Translations under genes and position numbers: made by a program
Part shown: in pieces, positions 1-11,903 of the stretch
Layout: every line of letters begins with the position of its first letter
Numbering within the stretch: position 1 is the first letter of the stretch
NCBI RefSeq assembly: GCF_900090045.1
Contig: NW_021638293.1
Span: forward strand, 62,001 to 126,000
DNA from: Plasmodium malariae
Taxonomy: Eukaryota > Apicomplexa > Aconoidasida > Haemosporida > Plasmodiidae
Direction of reading: 5' to 3'
DNA length: 64,000 bases
The notes under the pieces: model-generated
What the model was told of the DNA's origin: nothing
The model's input: only the letters and a program-made list of their open reading frames with translations
Database searches by the model: none

Positions 1-485
1 TTGTTTATGATTTAAAAATAATAAGACTTTTTTTTAATTGCTTCAACAAAAAATAATTTATACTGGAGAAAGATAAAAAATATAAAGCACCATTTCTTAT
101 AAAATATGTATAATTTAACATATAATTTTAATAAAATTATATAAAATATTCTTTTATGTAGTAGTTTTAACATACAAACGTATACTTTTCATAATAATTT
201 ATTAAAATATGTATATACACATATATATATGAAGTCATAATATTTATCATGATGAAAATATATCTTAATGTACAAAATGAAAAACACGAAAAATTAAAAT
301 CCACAATAAAACTAAGAAATATTTTTTTACACTGACTTATTAAAATGTCCTTCTGTATGCACATTTATGTATATTGTTTTTGCAATTATAGATATATTTA
401 TTTTACATATGATTAAATATACTACATATATTAGTTCTTATTGAATATTTATTTACGGAAAAAATCATTATCTCTTTGGTATATT
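1..485. other. intergenic, 3' flank of fam-l gene
   Basis: AT-rich sequence downstream of the minus-strand fam-l gene. Only a short low-complexity open frame is present on the minus strand near 167-364. It has no splice context or family resemblance and I do not regard it as a gene. Confidence 0.6.
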
Positions 486-1440
486 TTACCTTTGCTTGAA
501 CTTAATTCTTTCATATTTTTTAACTTTTTTATGGTAATATACAATTCGTAATATAATTGTAACTCCCAATATAAAGAGAGGTAGAAAATAAATTAGACTA
601 CGAAAAAATGGAATAACAATATAAGAATAATTCTTTCTATTATGTTGTAATATTCTACCCAACCACCAGAAAGGGGATGCGCATAACCACTCTTTTAAAT
701 TAGTTGTCCAACCTCCACCAAGATAGTTTCCCAATGTCTTGTATAACTCATCTACAAGTGCAAAACTTTCAGATATATCTAATATAATGGGTATTAATAA
801 TAATGAAAAGAATAATACAGGTAAAATAAGCCGTAATCCGTACTTTTTAAGTATTATTTTTTTGTAAACTTTATTGCTAATTGTTCTGTTATTTCTGAGA
901 AAATCTTCATAATCAAGTTCTTTGAATATTTTTTTTTCTAAATGGGAATATTTTTTTGTTTCAAATATACAGGTTTTATTTTTCATAGATTGTTTATGAC
1001 CTTTAACATTATATAATGGATTTTCATTTGATTGTTTCATGGTTTCTGGGTTCCTTTTTTCATTACTATATATATATTTTTTATCGTCATTCCCATTTGG
1101 TATATCTTCTTTTAAACATACAATACTTGAATCCTTAATGTGCTTATATTTTGCCAATAAACGATAATATCTTGTATATAATTTTCTACGATTATTGTAG
1201 CATTCATTCAAAGATTTCTCGTGCGTACTCTAAAAAAACAAAAATAAAATTATAATATGATCAAATAAATAATAACCTACTAAAAAAAAATTATTAATAT
1301 AAAACTCTAAAAATATAAATAATACATATATATCTATATAAAATTATTATAACCACATAAGTGTGAAAATGAAATATCCAACTTAAAAGGACAAACGTAA
1401 CAAATTTAATAAATGACAGTGATTTAATTTTTTGCTCCAT
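486..1440 (-). CDS. fam-l family protein, two exons, intact
   Basis: Exon 1 is 1440-1357 and exon 2 is 1229-486; the intron 1356-1230 starts GT and ends in a T-tract plus AG. The joined protein is about 275 residues. Exon 1 begins MEQKIKSLS and encodes a hydrophobic leader. Exon 2 carries a PEXEL-like YRLLAKYK near residue 50, a polar low-complexity stretch, then the fam-l core (FETKKYSHLEKKIF, ELDYEDFL, NNRTIS, KKYGLRL). A membrane span follows (about LILPVLFFSLLLIPI), then a loop with several Trp, a second span and a basic YYHKKVKKYE tail. This layout matches fam-l of P. malariae, an exported family of unknown role. The start is the first ATG before the leader and matches the paralogues. 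No lesion was found. It is the closest counterpart of the fam-l gene at 32.1-33.0 kb, and the flanks match too. Confidence 0.85.
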
Positions 1441-3459
1441 TATATAGATCATTAATATTTAAATATACCAAACATTGATTCATTTGACTACAATAAAATA
1501 TTCTTTTAATAATAAAGAACACTATTATTTATTATTTAATTCTTTTTTATTTTATTTTCCCGTAAAAAATAAAAATTTTATAATTACAATTACTTATACA
1601 ACAGAAACAAAAAATAATGACTTCGAAAATGAACTATAAATGTTTTATAAAAATGCTATTTTTAAAACATTATCTTTAATTAAAATAATATAAATTTAAT
1701 TCATTAAGATATATGAAAAATACATGAATTTTTTTATTTAATGCAGTGAAGTAATTAAATAATTTCTTTATCAGCTTTTATCAAAAACCTTATATATATT
1801 CTTTCATAATATTTATATGTATTGAGTATATAGAAATTATAGAATGTAGAGAATATAGATGATTATTACTTCTAGATATTAGGAGAAGTATCTCTTATTT
1901 AAATGACGTTTTCCTTATAATTATAACATATTGAAAATCATATTTTGTACCAATTTTTTTCTTATTTGTGGCAGTGGCACCATGTACTTCATAAACATAT
2001 GCATTTATTTATGCTATACAACATATTTAAAATATTAAATATATGACGTATCACTTAATATAGTAAAAAACAATAAATTGAAAAGGTAAATAAATACCGA
2101 TCTTTTATTTTTGTAATATCATTTTTCAAGTGTATAGTATTTAATTAGTTATATTTTGTAATAATATTTATAAATGTAAAATTGTTAAATTTGTGGATTA
2201 AATAATAGATATATTCTTTTAGCTAATATATACATTCAGAAGAAATATATTAAATAAAAATTGAGTAATAGTTGTATAAAGAATGTTCACATAAGCAAAA
2301 TGCTTATAGAATAATACACTTGTTTAATTATGTCAAATGTATTCATGAACATAATATTTTCTTATTAATATATTATATCATAGTTATTTAAGAAATTCTT
2401 ATACAAAAGTATTATATCCCTTATTTATATAGGATAAAAAGTAAATCACAATTTTTAATAGAAATCCTAATTTAATTATAAAACTTCATATATTCTCAAA
2501 TTCATAATGTTATATTAATATTTAATTTTTAAATGAGAATTATATCATTATTTAGTTATAATTTAATACTTGAACTATAAATAAATTTAGAAATTTATTA
2601 ATACATTCTTATTTCATATAACTTATTAAATATATAATTTTCAAAATAAGTTTTTTATGAAGATGTTTTGTTATGTTTGCATTTAAATAAAAATTAAAAC
2701 TTAACACAAAAAATAAAATAATTCTGATTTTACTAAACAAAAAAGTAATCATATATTAAAATTAAAAGAAATATAACATGTATTTATTAATAGGATGAAA
2801 AATGAAAACATACAACCTTTAAAAAAATATGATGAATAGAAATGGTTAAATATATAAATTACTTTATTTGATGAGTTAAAATACATTGATTACGATATAA
2901 TATAAAAGCTTAGATGTCACATATATATTATAATAAAAACCTCAATGAAACAATTACATATGTAATTTTTGCAAGTTAGGTATATATCTTATTCTGATAA
3001 TTGAACAATTTGAATTTCACATTTTAATGAATCAAGAAAGAATTATTATATATATATATATGTAAAGAATAATTAATTGTAATACAAAAAAATATATAGA
3101 AACATGAAGACCCTTAATATTATTTAACATATATCTTATTACTTTTTTGTGTAAACATGTACCTGTACAATATCAACGTTTCATAAAAAAAAATTTATAT
3201 TTATACGACAGTTAATTTTTGTTTACATATTTTCATTAATCATAAAAGAAAAATCTATTAGATACAAGGAAAAAGGTATATTTTAAAACTATTTATCAAT
3301 TGTAAATATGCTTTAATTATATCTTTTTTTACATCAGCGATAAATATTAGAATTATAAGAGTATATAAAGAATTAAAATGAATAAAAAATAACTAACAAC
3401 CATACAATTGTAACACTTTATTGAGAATTAAATGATCTCGTTAGTACAGGTCACCCTAA
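1441..3459. other. intergenic, upstream region of fam-l gene
   Basis: This is the 5' flank of the minus-strand fam-l gene at 0.5-1.4 kb. It holds the shared upstream block (1821-1866) and is otherwise AT-rich without credible exons. The part next to the gene resembles 33.04-34.6 kb, the 5' flank of the paralogous fam-l gene. Confidence 0.6.
1821..1866 (-). promoter_or_regulatory. shared fam-l/fam-m upstream block
   Basis: About 380-425 bp before the ATG at 1440. On the plus strand it reads ATTGAGTATATAGAAATT, then AGAATGTAGAGAATATAGAT. Similar wording lies at a similar distance before the other fam-l and fam-m genes here. Function (core promoter, nucleosome-free region or transcription start) is inferred from position and repetition only. 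Confidence 0.5.
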
Positions 3460-4160
3460 TATATATTACAAATTTACTAATGAAATAAGAAATAAAAATA
3501 TAATAAAAATACTATAGAAAATGTATTCAATATAGTATTCTAAAATATTACTCATATATTCTGAAAGTTTTAAATTTTTTTTCTTGGTAATACAGACATA
3601 TTTTGTGTTATAATATATGTGAATAAATGCTCTGTATAGTTTTGTTTTAAAGATATATATCTCACTATATATTCCTTGAATATAATAGATATGCATTTCA
3701 TGAATAATTTTATGGATGCAGTTCTCGAAATATCATTATCTTTACATTAATACTTTCCATGATCTTTTAATTCAACATTACCTCTTTGTATTAAGAATTA
3801 TCATATGCTTTATCTTGTAACATACCTTTAATTATATATTATATCTTCCTTTCTAATTTTCTGGAAATATTATAACAGTTATTGAAACTAATAATCCATT
3901 TCCGCTGTTCTAATTATGTAAAAGATTATAAAAGATTTATTACAATGAAAGGAAAATATTTTTATTATTTATAAGGTGATAAAGTTCTTTACTCATAATA
4001 ATAATTATATTATAGGTGTATATTTGAGCATACAATATGCAGAAGCAAAAATATAAGACAAATTTTATGTTAGCTTATTATACTGCACCAATGAAATTCG
4101 GATATCTACTTCTAAAAGGAATAGATCTAAGTGATTTTGCTAATATAAAACATTAATTTT
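3460..4160 (-). pseudogene. decayed copy of multi-span membrane protein gene
   Basis: This is a degraded paralogue of the multi-exon gene at 34.7-35.6 kb. The last-exon region is open for 76 residues (3696-3466). It aligns by eye to the last exon of the other copy: a His-Ile pair, a run of Lys (KKKNLK against KKVKNF), then IFYSIFI and a hydrophobic span. Near 3780-3920 the equivalent of the other copy's third exon is recognisable (NNCYNISRKLERK against LYYYQNIIREQQYK) but is broken by stops. Further upstream similarity fades. The family is not recognised; the predicted product is an integral membrane protein. It lies between a fam-l gene and the duplicated non-coding segment, as in the other copy. 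Confidence 0.5.
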
Positions 4161-4299
4161 TTCCATTAAATAAGGATTTACTTATTTTTAAAATATATCA
4201 ATTTTGTTAAAAATACTACATTATATTCACAAGTTAGTAACATAAGCGTATAGTAATTTCCATAGTTATTTTATTTTTTAAAAAATTAGAAAATTCCAT

Positions 4300-7200
4300 G
4301 AATAGTGTACAAGATATAAAAAACTAAGATAATTTAAAAAATATTTTTTTATATATTTCCAATAAATTTATTATTAAAAAAAGAAGCAATAAAATGATAT
4401 TTCAGAAAACTAATTTTCTTAATGAATGATCAAAAAACATACATATTTTAATAATATGACAGAATAGATCTAAATTTTTGTTATTAATACTTTTCAGAAA
4501 ATTTATAAAATGGAATTTCTGATACACAAAAATTTTATTTTATAATTATCATAAAAAAATTACATATTCGTTGAGAAAGAGAATATTAGCAGATATTAGG
4601 AATATAGTTATTATTTTTTTAAAGGAATTCCATATAATGAGCTTAATTATTTATGCATATCGTACTTTTTAAACACTATTTTACAAACTAAAAATACAAA
4701 TTATTGTATAAGATAAAAGAGTATCCATAAAATGGAAAGGAAATATAAAAAATGTTTTTTTTTATAGCTAAGATTATAATCTAATATGTACCATATATAT
4801 ACGACATGTAAAATATTTGTAGTAGAATAATTTTAAAAGTATATTCTAGAATTTAATTCAAATAAAAAACTATAATATCTTAAAGAACTTTATCCAATTT
4901 AGCAATTTTATACAATTTTTATATTATTATTATAAATAGAATACAATAATTTCTATATAATTAAAAAACAAGTATTTTATTTATTATAAGTAAAATAAAA
5001 TTTATTAAATTTATTAATTAATTAATATTATTTTTTTTATTTTTGGTTAAAATATATGTTATTTTATAATATATAGAGAAATAGTAATATTAAAAAAACA
5101 TAAGAATGATGTACAATTATATGTAATAAGAAATATGTTTTAGTAATTATGATTAATAAAGGGAAAATTATAATAAACAAATTATATCGAATAAAATAAT
5201 TTACAACGGAAAATAATATAATCAAGAAATAGAAAAAGATAATATATAGTATTACATATAATAAAATTTAAAAAAACTGTCGACGCATTATATTCCCTTT
5301 TAACACTTTTGTGGTCGATATGGTAATGTACATAATTTTTGTTGGCATATAAATAAATATTACTTAAAATATCATATTATATTAAAACTACTATGTGACA
5401 TACTCAAATAAATTAAATTGGGCTTTTAATGAAATATATCTATAAAAGCAGAACTATTTATATTTCTTCCTGTTTGTTTAATATAATAAACGTAGATAAT
5501 TATAAAAATGTAATATCAAAAATATATTATGTTTATTATATAATACTAGATGTTAATTTGTGTATGTAAACAAGTTAAACATAATTAATTAAAAATAAAT
5601 ATAAAATATCCTTGAATTTATATATGCTACATAGTATACATTACCCTGGAGCATTATAGAAAAATGACATAATTATTATTTTATTTCGTGTTCATGTAAA
5701 TATATGCACTATATAAATTTATATATTTAGATATATATATATTTGTCAAAATACTTGGTTAAAGACATTTATATGATACTTTCATTTGGATAACAACTTG
5801 TCAAAATTTACAAATTTGTATTGATGTAAAAAAGTATAACTCAACTTAATAATTAAAACTGCCTATTATGAAGATTATAGAATTATAATAATTACATGAA
5901 TATACTAAGCATTTTTTTAATTATTATTTTCTATGCTTTCATGTAACTAATTCAGTTGATATTTTTTAGCAGCTTTCGTATTTTATTTTTTAATTACTTT
6001 ATGCATGTTATATTAATTAATTATATTAACGTCCAATTAAATTAAATAATTAGGTGCATTCATAAAAATGAAAAAATTATCAATAAATAACTTCCTTTTT
6101 ATTTGAAATATCTAATTAGTTACTTAGTAATTGCATACGACATTAATCAATGGTATTATTAAATATATATATTCATTTTATAAATGTACATATATGAGTT
6201 CTCATATATATGTATTAATATTAATATTTAATATTAGTCCCTTAATTTTTATTGACTTTTTGTAGATTTAGTGTAATTTGTAATAATAATTTTTCACAAA
6301 TATTTCTTTTATATAAATAATTTATGTTTCTTCTAATTAGAGATATTACTAATGATGTAATAATAATGACAAATATGACTTTTTTAATTTCAATATTTTA
6401 TATAGATATAAATTAATGTAATTTATATATATTTCCAGTGAAATTATTAATCTCTCATTGTTTCATTCAGTAATAATTTTTATTGTAGAATATACCTCTC
6501 CTACAATACTATTACAACTATAAATTCTATGAGATATGTTCGCGCAAACGTATATTTGATAATGTGATCACTGAAATAAGGGTAATTCTAATTTATATGT
6601 ATATGTATTTCATTATGCTCAAGAGCGTTCTGACATCAATTTATTTTAATTAATTTTTTTGTTTCAAAACATACTTAATCTTTTCTTATTACCAATAAAT
6701 TTATTTATATTAAACTAATGAGATGTTTAAAAAAAAAAAAAAAAAAAACAATAACTATAGTTAAAATTTTTTTTCTTTTAGTATCAATTGAATAAATTCA
6801 TTATATGCATAAATGTATTAGTAATTTGCTTGTACAATATTTTTTATTATTACTTCTGTGTCCATCCTTATATACATGTTTATATGTGATGCATATTATA
6901 AGCACGTGCATCCACTCGTAAGACCAACCTATGAATTTGTGCATATGTAAATTGTTTTCATAGAACTGTAACAAAATAATAACTTGTACCTTTCCATTTT
7001 TTACTTTTTAATTCATTCTTTCTGAATGCTTATAACATTTATGCTAATTAAAAAGCTTTATAAGAATCTTTAATAAAAGTAATCACATGTAAATTTACAA
7101 ATGTGACTTAATATAAAATAGAGCTATTGTTAAACGAATTATCTATACAACTAATTAATTTAATCAACAACACGTTTATTTTGCCTTAACATCTATATAA

Positions 7201-7700
7201 TTTATTCTTCCTTTTGTTAACGACATTAAGAGAAATATACTTTTTAATGAATTTCATACAGTGGTGATATTACCTTGTCATATATTAGAGTACTATCATT
7301 CGTCTCATTCTATCTTATATGCATGAACACTTACATGAGTCCATGTACATCAGGAGAGCATAAGGGGTAATGTGGGAAAAAATACGTAAATAAATTTCCA
7401 GCATACAAATGTTTATATGTACATATATAAGTATATGCATACGTTTACAACTTAAAAATGTAAACAAGCTAAAACATCCAAAGAAAGATAGTACAAAAAA
7501 AAATATACATATTCATAAGTGCTATATGTATAAATAAGCATTCAGTCATGAATAATGCAATCTTATGTACCCACACAATTATGCACACAACTGTATACAC
7601 AAACCATTTCATTTATTTATGTACATAATATTACCTTTCGATGAAAACTGTATTATTAGTTATATTTTTTTTTTAAAAGTTTAAGTACACATTAGAGCCT
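4300..7700. repeat. diverged segmental duplication, copy A (non-coding)
   Basis: Sequence order here is repeated at about 35.7-38.9 kb (copy B) and in part at 41.4-43.9 kb (copy C). Matching landmarks by eye include 4750-4850 with 35930-36030 and 41880-42000; 5280-5400 with 36420-36540; 5900-6300 with 37020-37430; 6430-6480 with 37550-37600 and 43580-43620; 6900-6960 with 38060-38120; and 7260-7400 with 38445-38580. A 20-base word at 7294-7313 is identical to 38483-38502. No long open frame runs through it. It contains an A20 run at 6729-6748. The 6900-7450 part is less AT-rich than its surroundings. Confidence 0.6.
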
Positions 7701-8179
7701 CTATAAATATATTTTACAGATGGAGTGAACATATAAAAAATGTACGTATATATAAGCAAAACTTTGTCGCAAAAAGAAATTCCTCAAAAAATATCATAAG
7801 GCTGAATATATAAAACATGCAATATAAAATGCATTTTATTTTTTCTATTTTAATTTTTTCATATACACTCTGTGGAAGAGAAAGTGATTAAGTAAACTTT
7901 TTTAATTATGCGGAAGAATAATTCAAAGTACTTAACTACGTATAAAAGTATATATGCATTTATTAAACATAAAACGGTACATATGATGAAATATGTAAAT
8001 TGATACATCACATTATGAGATACACGTATGTTCAAGTGGATGTAGATATACTTATACATATGCATGTATATATGTATTAGCTTTAGAAACATGTGTAACA
8101 AATATAAATTCTTTAATATATATGATTTAATTTTTTATATTCCCAATTTCCAAATACATAATTAGAAGCTAATTTTCTC
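7701..8179. other. intergenic
   Basis: AT-rich sequence past the end of duplicated segment A. The minus-strand open frame near 7859-8101 is low-complexity (Tyr, Ile, His rich) and has no supporting context. Confidence 0.5.
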
Positions 8180-8790
8180 AGTTTTTCTCCTTTTTATGAG
8201 AATAAAGGGAAAAACAAATATTTTGGTAAAATATTTTATTTAAATTATCTTCCTTTTTTTTCTGACTCATTCATTAAACACATACGTTTATATCCATCTT
8301 CGTTTTTAGAAAAATCTCTTTGTAACTGTTGTCTTAACGTATAAATAAAAGGAAAATATAATGGTTTTAAAATTAGCAGTTATAAATTCATATTTTGTTT
8401 CATAAGAAATAACATTTTATATGATTTACTGTTCTTTTTTTTCTTATTTTTGTTTTTTTGGAATTTCTCCTGTCTATCCTTTCTATGTTTGGTTTCTCTT
8501 CTTCTTCATCCTCTCTTTTTCATTTGTAACTTTCTCGATGAATAAATGATCTTCATAGAGATATATATAATCGAAAATGGAGTTTGTATTATTCATATCT
8601 ATCATATAATTAATGCTTACATACATATAATGTTTATTCGCGAAATTCTACTTTATTATTTTTATTAATATTTATGAACATACACTCCATGAATACTTAT
8701 CGATAAAATGAAATAAAGCATGCACTGTTTGCAAAATAAAAGAAAATTTACAATTGTTACTACATATATCACAACAGTTATTATATCAGT
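8180..8790 (-). pseudogene. possible decayed spliced gene, family unknown
   Basis: Three stretches on the minus strand look more like protein than background. Around 8700-8750 there is a short hydrophobic leader-like frame (MLYFILSISIHGVY). Around 8500-8605 a frame runs MIDMNNTNSIF to VTNEKE and continues one base out of frame as EDEEEEKPNIERIDRR plus a basic run. Around 8185-8345 there is a Gln/Lys/Glu-rich frame (LRQQLQRDFSKNEDGYK). The frame change falls in an A5 run. Composition (acidic then basic, few Ile/Tyr) differs from surrounding random translations. I do not recognise the family. It may be a broken exported-protein gene or chance. Confidence 0.3.
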
Positions 8791-8799
8791 TTATATTAT

Positions 8800-9908
8800 A
8801 TCCACGATTCATTGACTTCGTCACAATAGTAGAACACCAATTCTACTTTTTCTTAAATATAATAATTTTTATACCTTGTAATTCCATTAAAATTTAATAA
8901 GATTTTATTTTCTAATTTTAATTTTTCAAGTATTAAATGCAAAAAAAGTTGAAACAAAAAAATGAGATAAAAGTTAGAAGCATAAATCTGCGATAAAAAC
9001 AAAAAATCGAGAATATGAAGAACTTATTACAAGTATATGTGCATATGTAATTTATATTCAATATTCATATACACATATAAATATTTTAAAATTATTCAAA
9101 AATTACTAAAAAACAAAAAACAAAAAAAAATATATGCATATATATATATCGTAATATACTTATTTTACATGCATATATATATAATACCACAGAAGAAAAT
9201 ATTTTAATAATATATAGTAATACTTCATATTATATAACAAAAAACACATAAATATTTTATATTAAATTCTTATTAGCATTTTTTTCACTTTCATTACTCA
9301 TTAATGTTTGTATATATAGGTCTCAAAATTCATATCACTTTAGTATATTTTTCCAAAGAAAAAAATATCTACATGTTATATCATTAACTAAATAATTCTT
9401 CTTAATTTTTTTTTTGTAAATATAATAACTATAATATATATTAACATTATCTCATATTTTTCATTAGAAACTCTAAAAAAGTATATTTAATATATTAATA
9501 TTAGTTACCAATATTACGAGAAAAACATTATTATTCTAAAATAAAATACATTATACTTAATTAACTCTTATACAAAAAATATACAATATTTTACTAATAG
9601 AACTAACTAAAACTTACATGACTAAAAAAACAAGGTTATGTACCAAAAATTATCTAAAATAAAATTAAAAGAAAATTTTAATTATATTTTATTCAGAAAA
9701 GTAGATTTATAAATATAAAGGAATTATTAGTTATCAATATAAATTATGCGTATTTATATACAACTCAAAATGCATATAAACACTTTATTTAATATATTTG
9801 TATATATGGAAAATAGGAAATATATTTATAAATATATATACGCATTATTATATTAATTCAGAAAAACATATATTGTTTCAATATTTTTAAAGACTACATA
9901 GATTTTTA

Positions 9909-9943
<35 letters not shown>

Positions 9944-10929
9944 TTAAAATTTTACAATTAAAAAAAAAAAAAAATTGTACATACTGTCTATTTATATATG
10001 TAAACATTTAATTTATTAATATAATATTTTGATAATGTAAAAAATAAAAAATATATATCTTTATTTATTTATAAATTTTGAATATAATATTTATTTAATT
10101 CGCTTTTATAAATTTAGTTAACACCAAATTTAAATTTTATAATGAATGATACTAAATATTCATTTTAATTATAACCTTACACACTGTATTACCTGGATGA
10201 TATATATAAATAATCAACATTTAATAAAGATATTTTTTCATCATATATATTTATATCCTCAAATTTATATCATGTAAAAAGTACTAAAATTAAATTAAAA
10301 TGGTTTCTACAATAATTATACCTTATGATATATTTTTCATGAAGCATATTTTATAGGATTAATATTACATTTTGTAATTAGTAATAGATATATATATATA
10401 CATATCTTCACAATAAAATATATTTATATTCTTCTGTTATATATAAAACAATACACATATATTGCTAATTTAAATCTAAAAATAAAAATTCTTTGTAACA
10501 TGATAAAATAACCATTTTGGACTAGAATAACATATAAAATAAAAAGCAACGCATTTTATATGAAATGTAAATTATTACAAGAATTCTATAAAATAATAAT
10601 AGTTGTTGAATTATATATTAATTTTAATGTACATGTATATTATTTTTATAAAAATATGTTTAAATAAAAAATAAATATAATTGTGACATATGCATTTTAT
10701 TAATATGAACAAATTCTTTATAATACGAATTGAAAAATAATAAAAATTTAAAATATACTAATAAACGAAAAACGTATTTTACTTATGTATAATGAAGGCC
10801 GCGTATGTGAATATTTATAAAATTTATGCAGTTGTAGTTATTTTTATTAGGAAATCACTAAAGATATTATAGATAATATTTATTATTAAAGACCTATTTT
10901 GAAAGGAAGCATATTCCTTACTATCTATT
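8800..10929. other. intergenic, 3' flank of fam-l pseudogene
   Basis: AT-rich flank with a (TA)16 run at 9911-9942 and an A-rich run near 9961. Words near 9780-9900 and 10570-10620 (e.g. acaagaattctataaaata) recur in the 3' flanks of other fam-l and fam-m genes here, so it is probably part of a repeated cassette. No exon seen. Confidence 0.5.
9911..9942. repeat. (TA)n microsatellite
   Basis: About sixteen uninterrupted TA units. Low-complexity sequence typical of Plasmodium intergenic DNA. Confidence 0.9.
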
Positions 10930-11903
10930 TTACATTTTTCTATATTTAATTTTTTCATATTTTTTAACCTTTTTATGATAAAAAATAATCCATGATATAA
11001 TTGTGACACCCATTATAATGAAAGGTACGAAATAAATTACAGTACCAAATAAATTAAATACATTGAGTTTCGTTTTGTCTCCAAATGCAGGTTTAAAAAA
11101 TGGTTCTAAGAATCTAAACCAAGAACTCCTATAAGATTACTAAAATTTTGTCCAAGCTTTTTCATCCAATCATTAGCTCCCGAAATATTTAATACCTTAC
11201 GCAACATATTTTGAAGTCCAAATTCTCCAGATAAATCTAAAATGAGCGATAAGAATAATAACAAAAACAACAATAAAGGCAGTGCAAGTCGTAATCCATA
11301 TTTTTTAAGTATAATTTTTTTGTACAATTTATCACTAATTGTCCTGTTTTTTTTAAGAAAATCCTCATAGTCAAGTTCTTTGAATATTTTTTTTTCAAAA
11401 CGGGAATAATTTTTAGTTTCGAAAATACATGAATTATAGTTCTTATCTTGTTTATGATTTCCCGCTTTATTTAATGAACTTCCCTTTGTTGATTTCGTTC
11501 TTACTTTTTTGTCATTTTCATTACTATACACACTTTTTTTTTTATTTTCTTCATTATACGGTAAATCATCCTTTATTCCTAAAATATTTGAATATATATC
11601 CTGTTTATATTTTGAGAGTAATCGACGAACTCTTGTATCTAATTTTCTATGAAAACTATACATCTCATTCAGAGAGTTGTTGAACAAACTCTAAAAAAAC
11701 AAAGTAAGCATTTGTTATTTAAAGAATATAAAATTTTATTACAAGATGTCTTATCAATAAAAACAAAACTTGAAAAATAGCAATAAACCAAATATTTCCT
11801 AATAGAATTTTCATACCATATCATTGTTAAAATATGATCTCCAAGGTAAAAAGATAAAGGCAAAAATTTTAACAAGTAAGAGTATTATAATTTTAATTTC
11901 CAT
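10930..11903 (-). pseudogene. fam-l family gene with one frameshift
   Basis: Exon 1 is 11903-11817 (MEIKIIILLLVKIFAFIF, ending FNNDM at a GTATG donor). Exon 2 runs from 11690 after a T-tract/TAG acceptor. Exon 2 has the fam-l core (FETKNYSRFEKKIF, ELDYEDFL, KNRTISDK, KKYGLRL) and the first span (LALPLLLFLLLFLSLIL). The frame stops at 11106-11108 after NLIGVLGLDS. One base out of phase the reading continues as RFLEPFFKPAFGDK, a second span (VIYFVPFIIMGVTIISWI) and the family tail FYHKKVKKYEKIKYRKM, ending at 10930. So one base is missing near 11105-11135 relative to an intact gene. Apart from this the gene is well preserved, so it is either a recent pseudogene or an assembly error. It pairs with the fam-m gene about 2.6 kb upstream. 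Confidence 0.8.

Noticed and set aside
11429..11683. 84-residue plus-strand open frame
   Set aside because: Antisense shadow of the fam-l second exon. The same applies to plus-strand frames at 26102, 32608, 62973 and 22762.
11669..11875. 68-residue minus-strand open frame over the fam-l intron
   Set aside because: It overlaps exon 1 in another frame; the true leader is 11903-11817, with matching splice sites.
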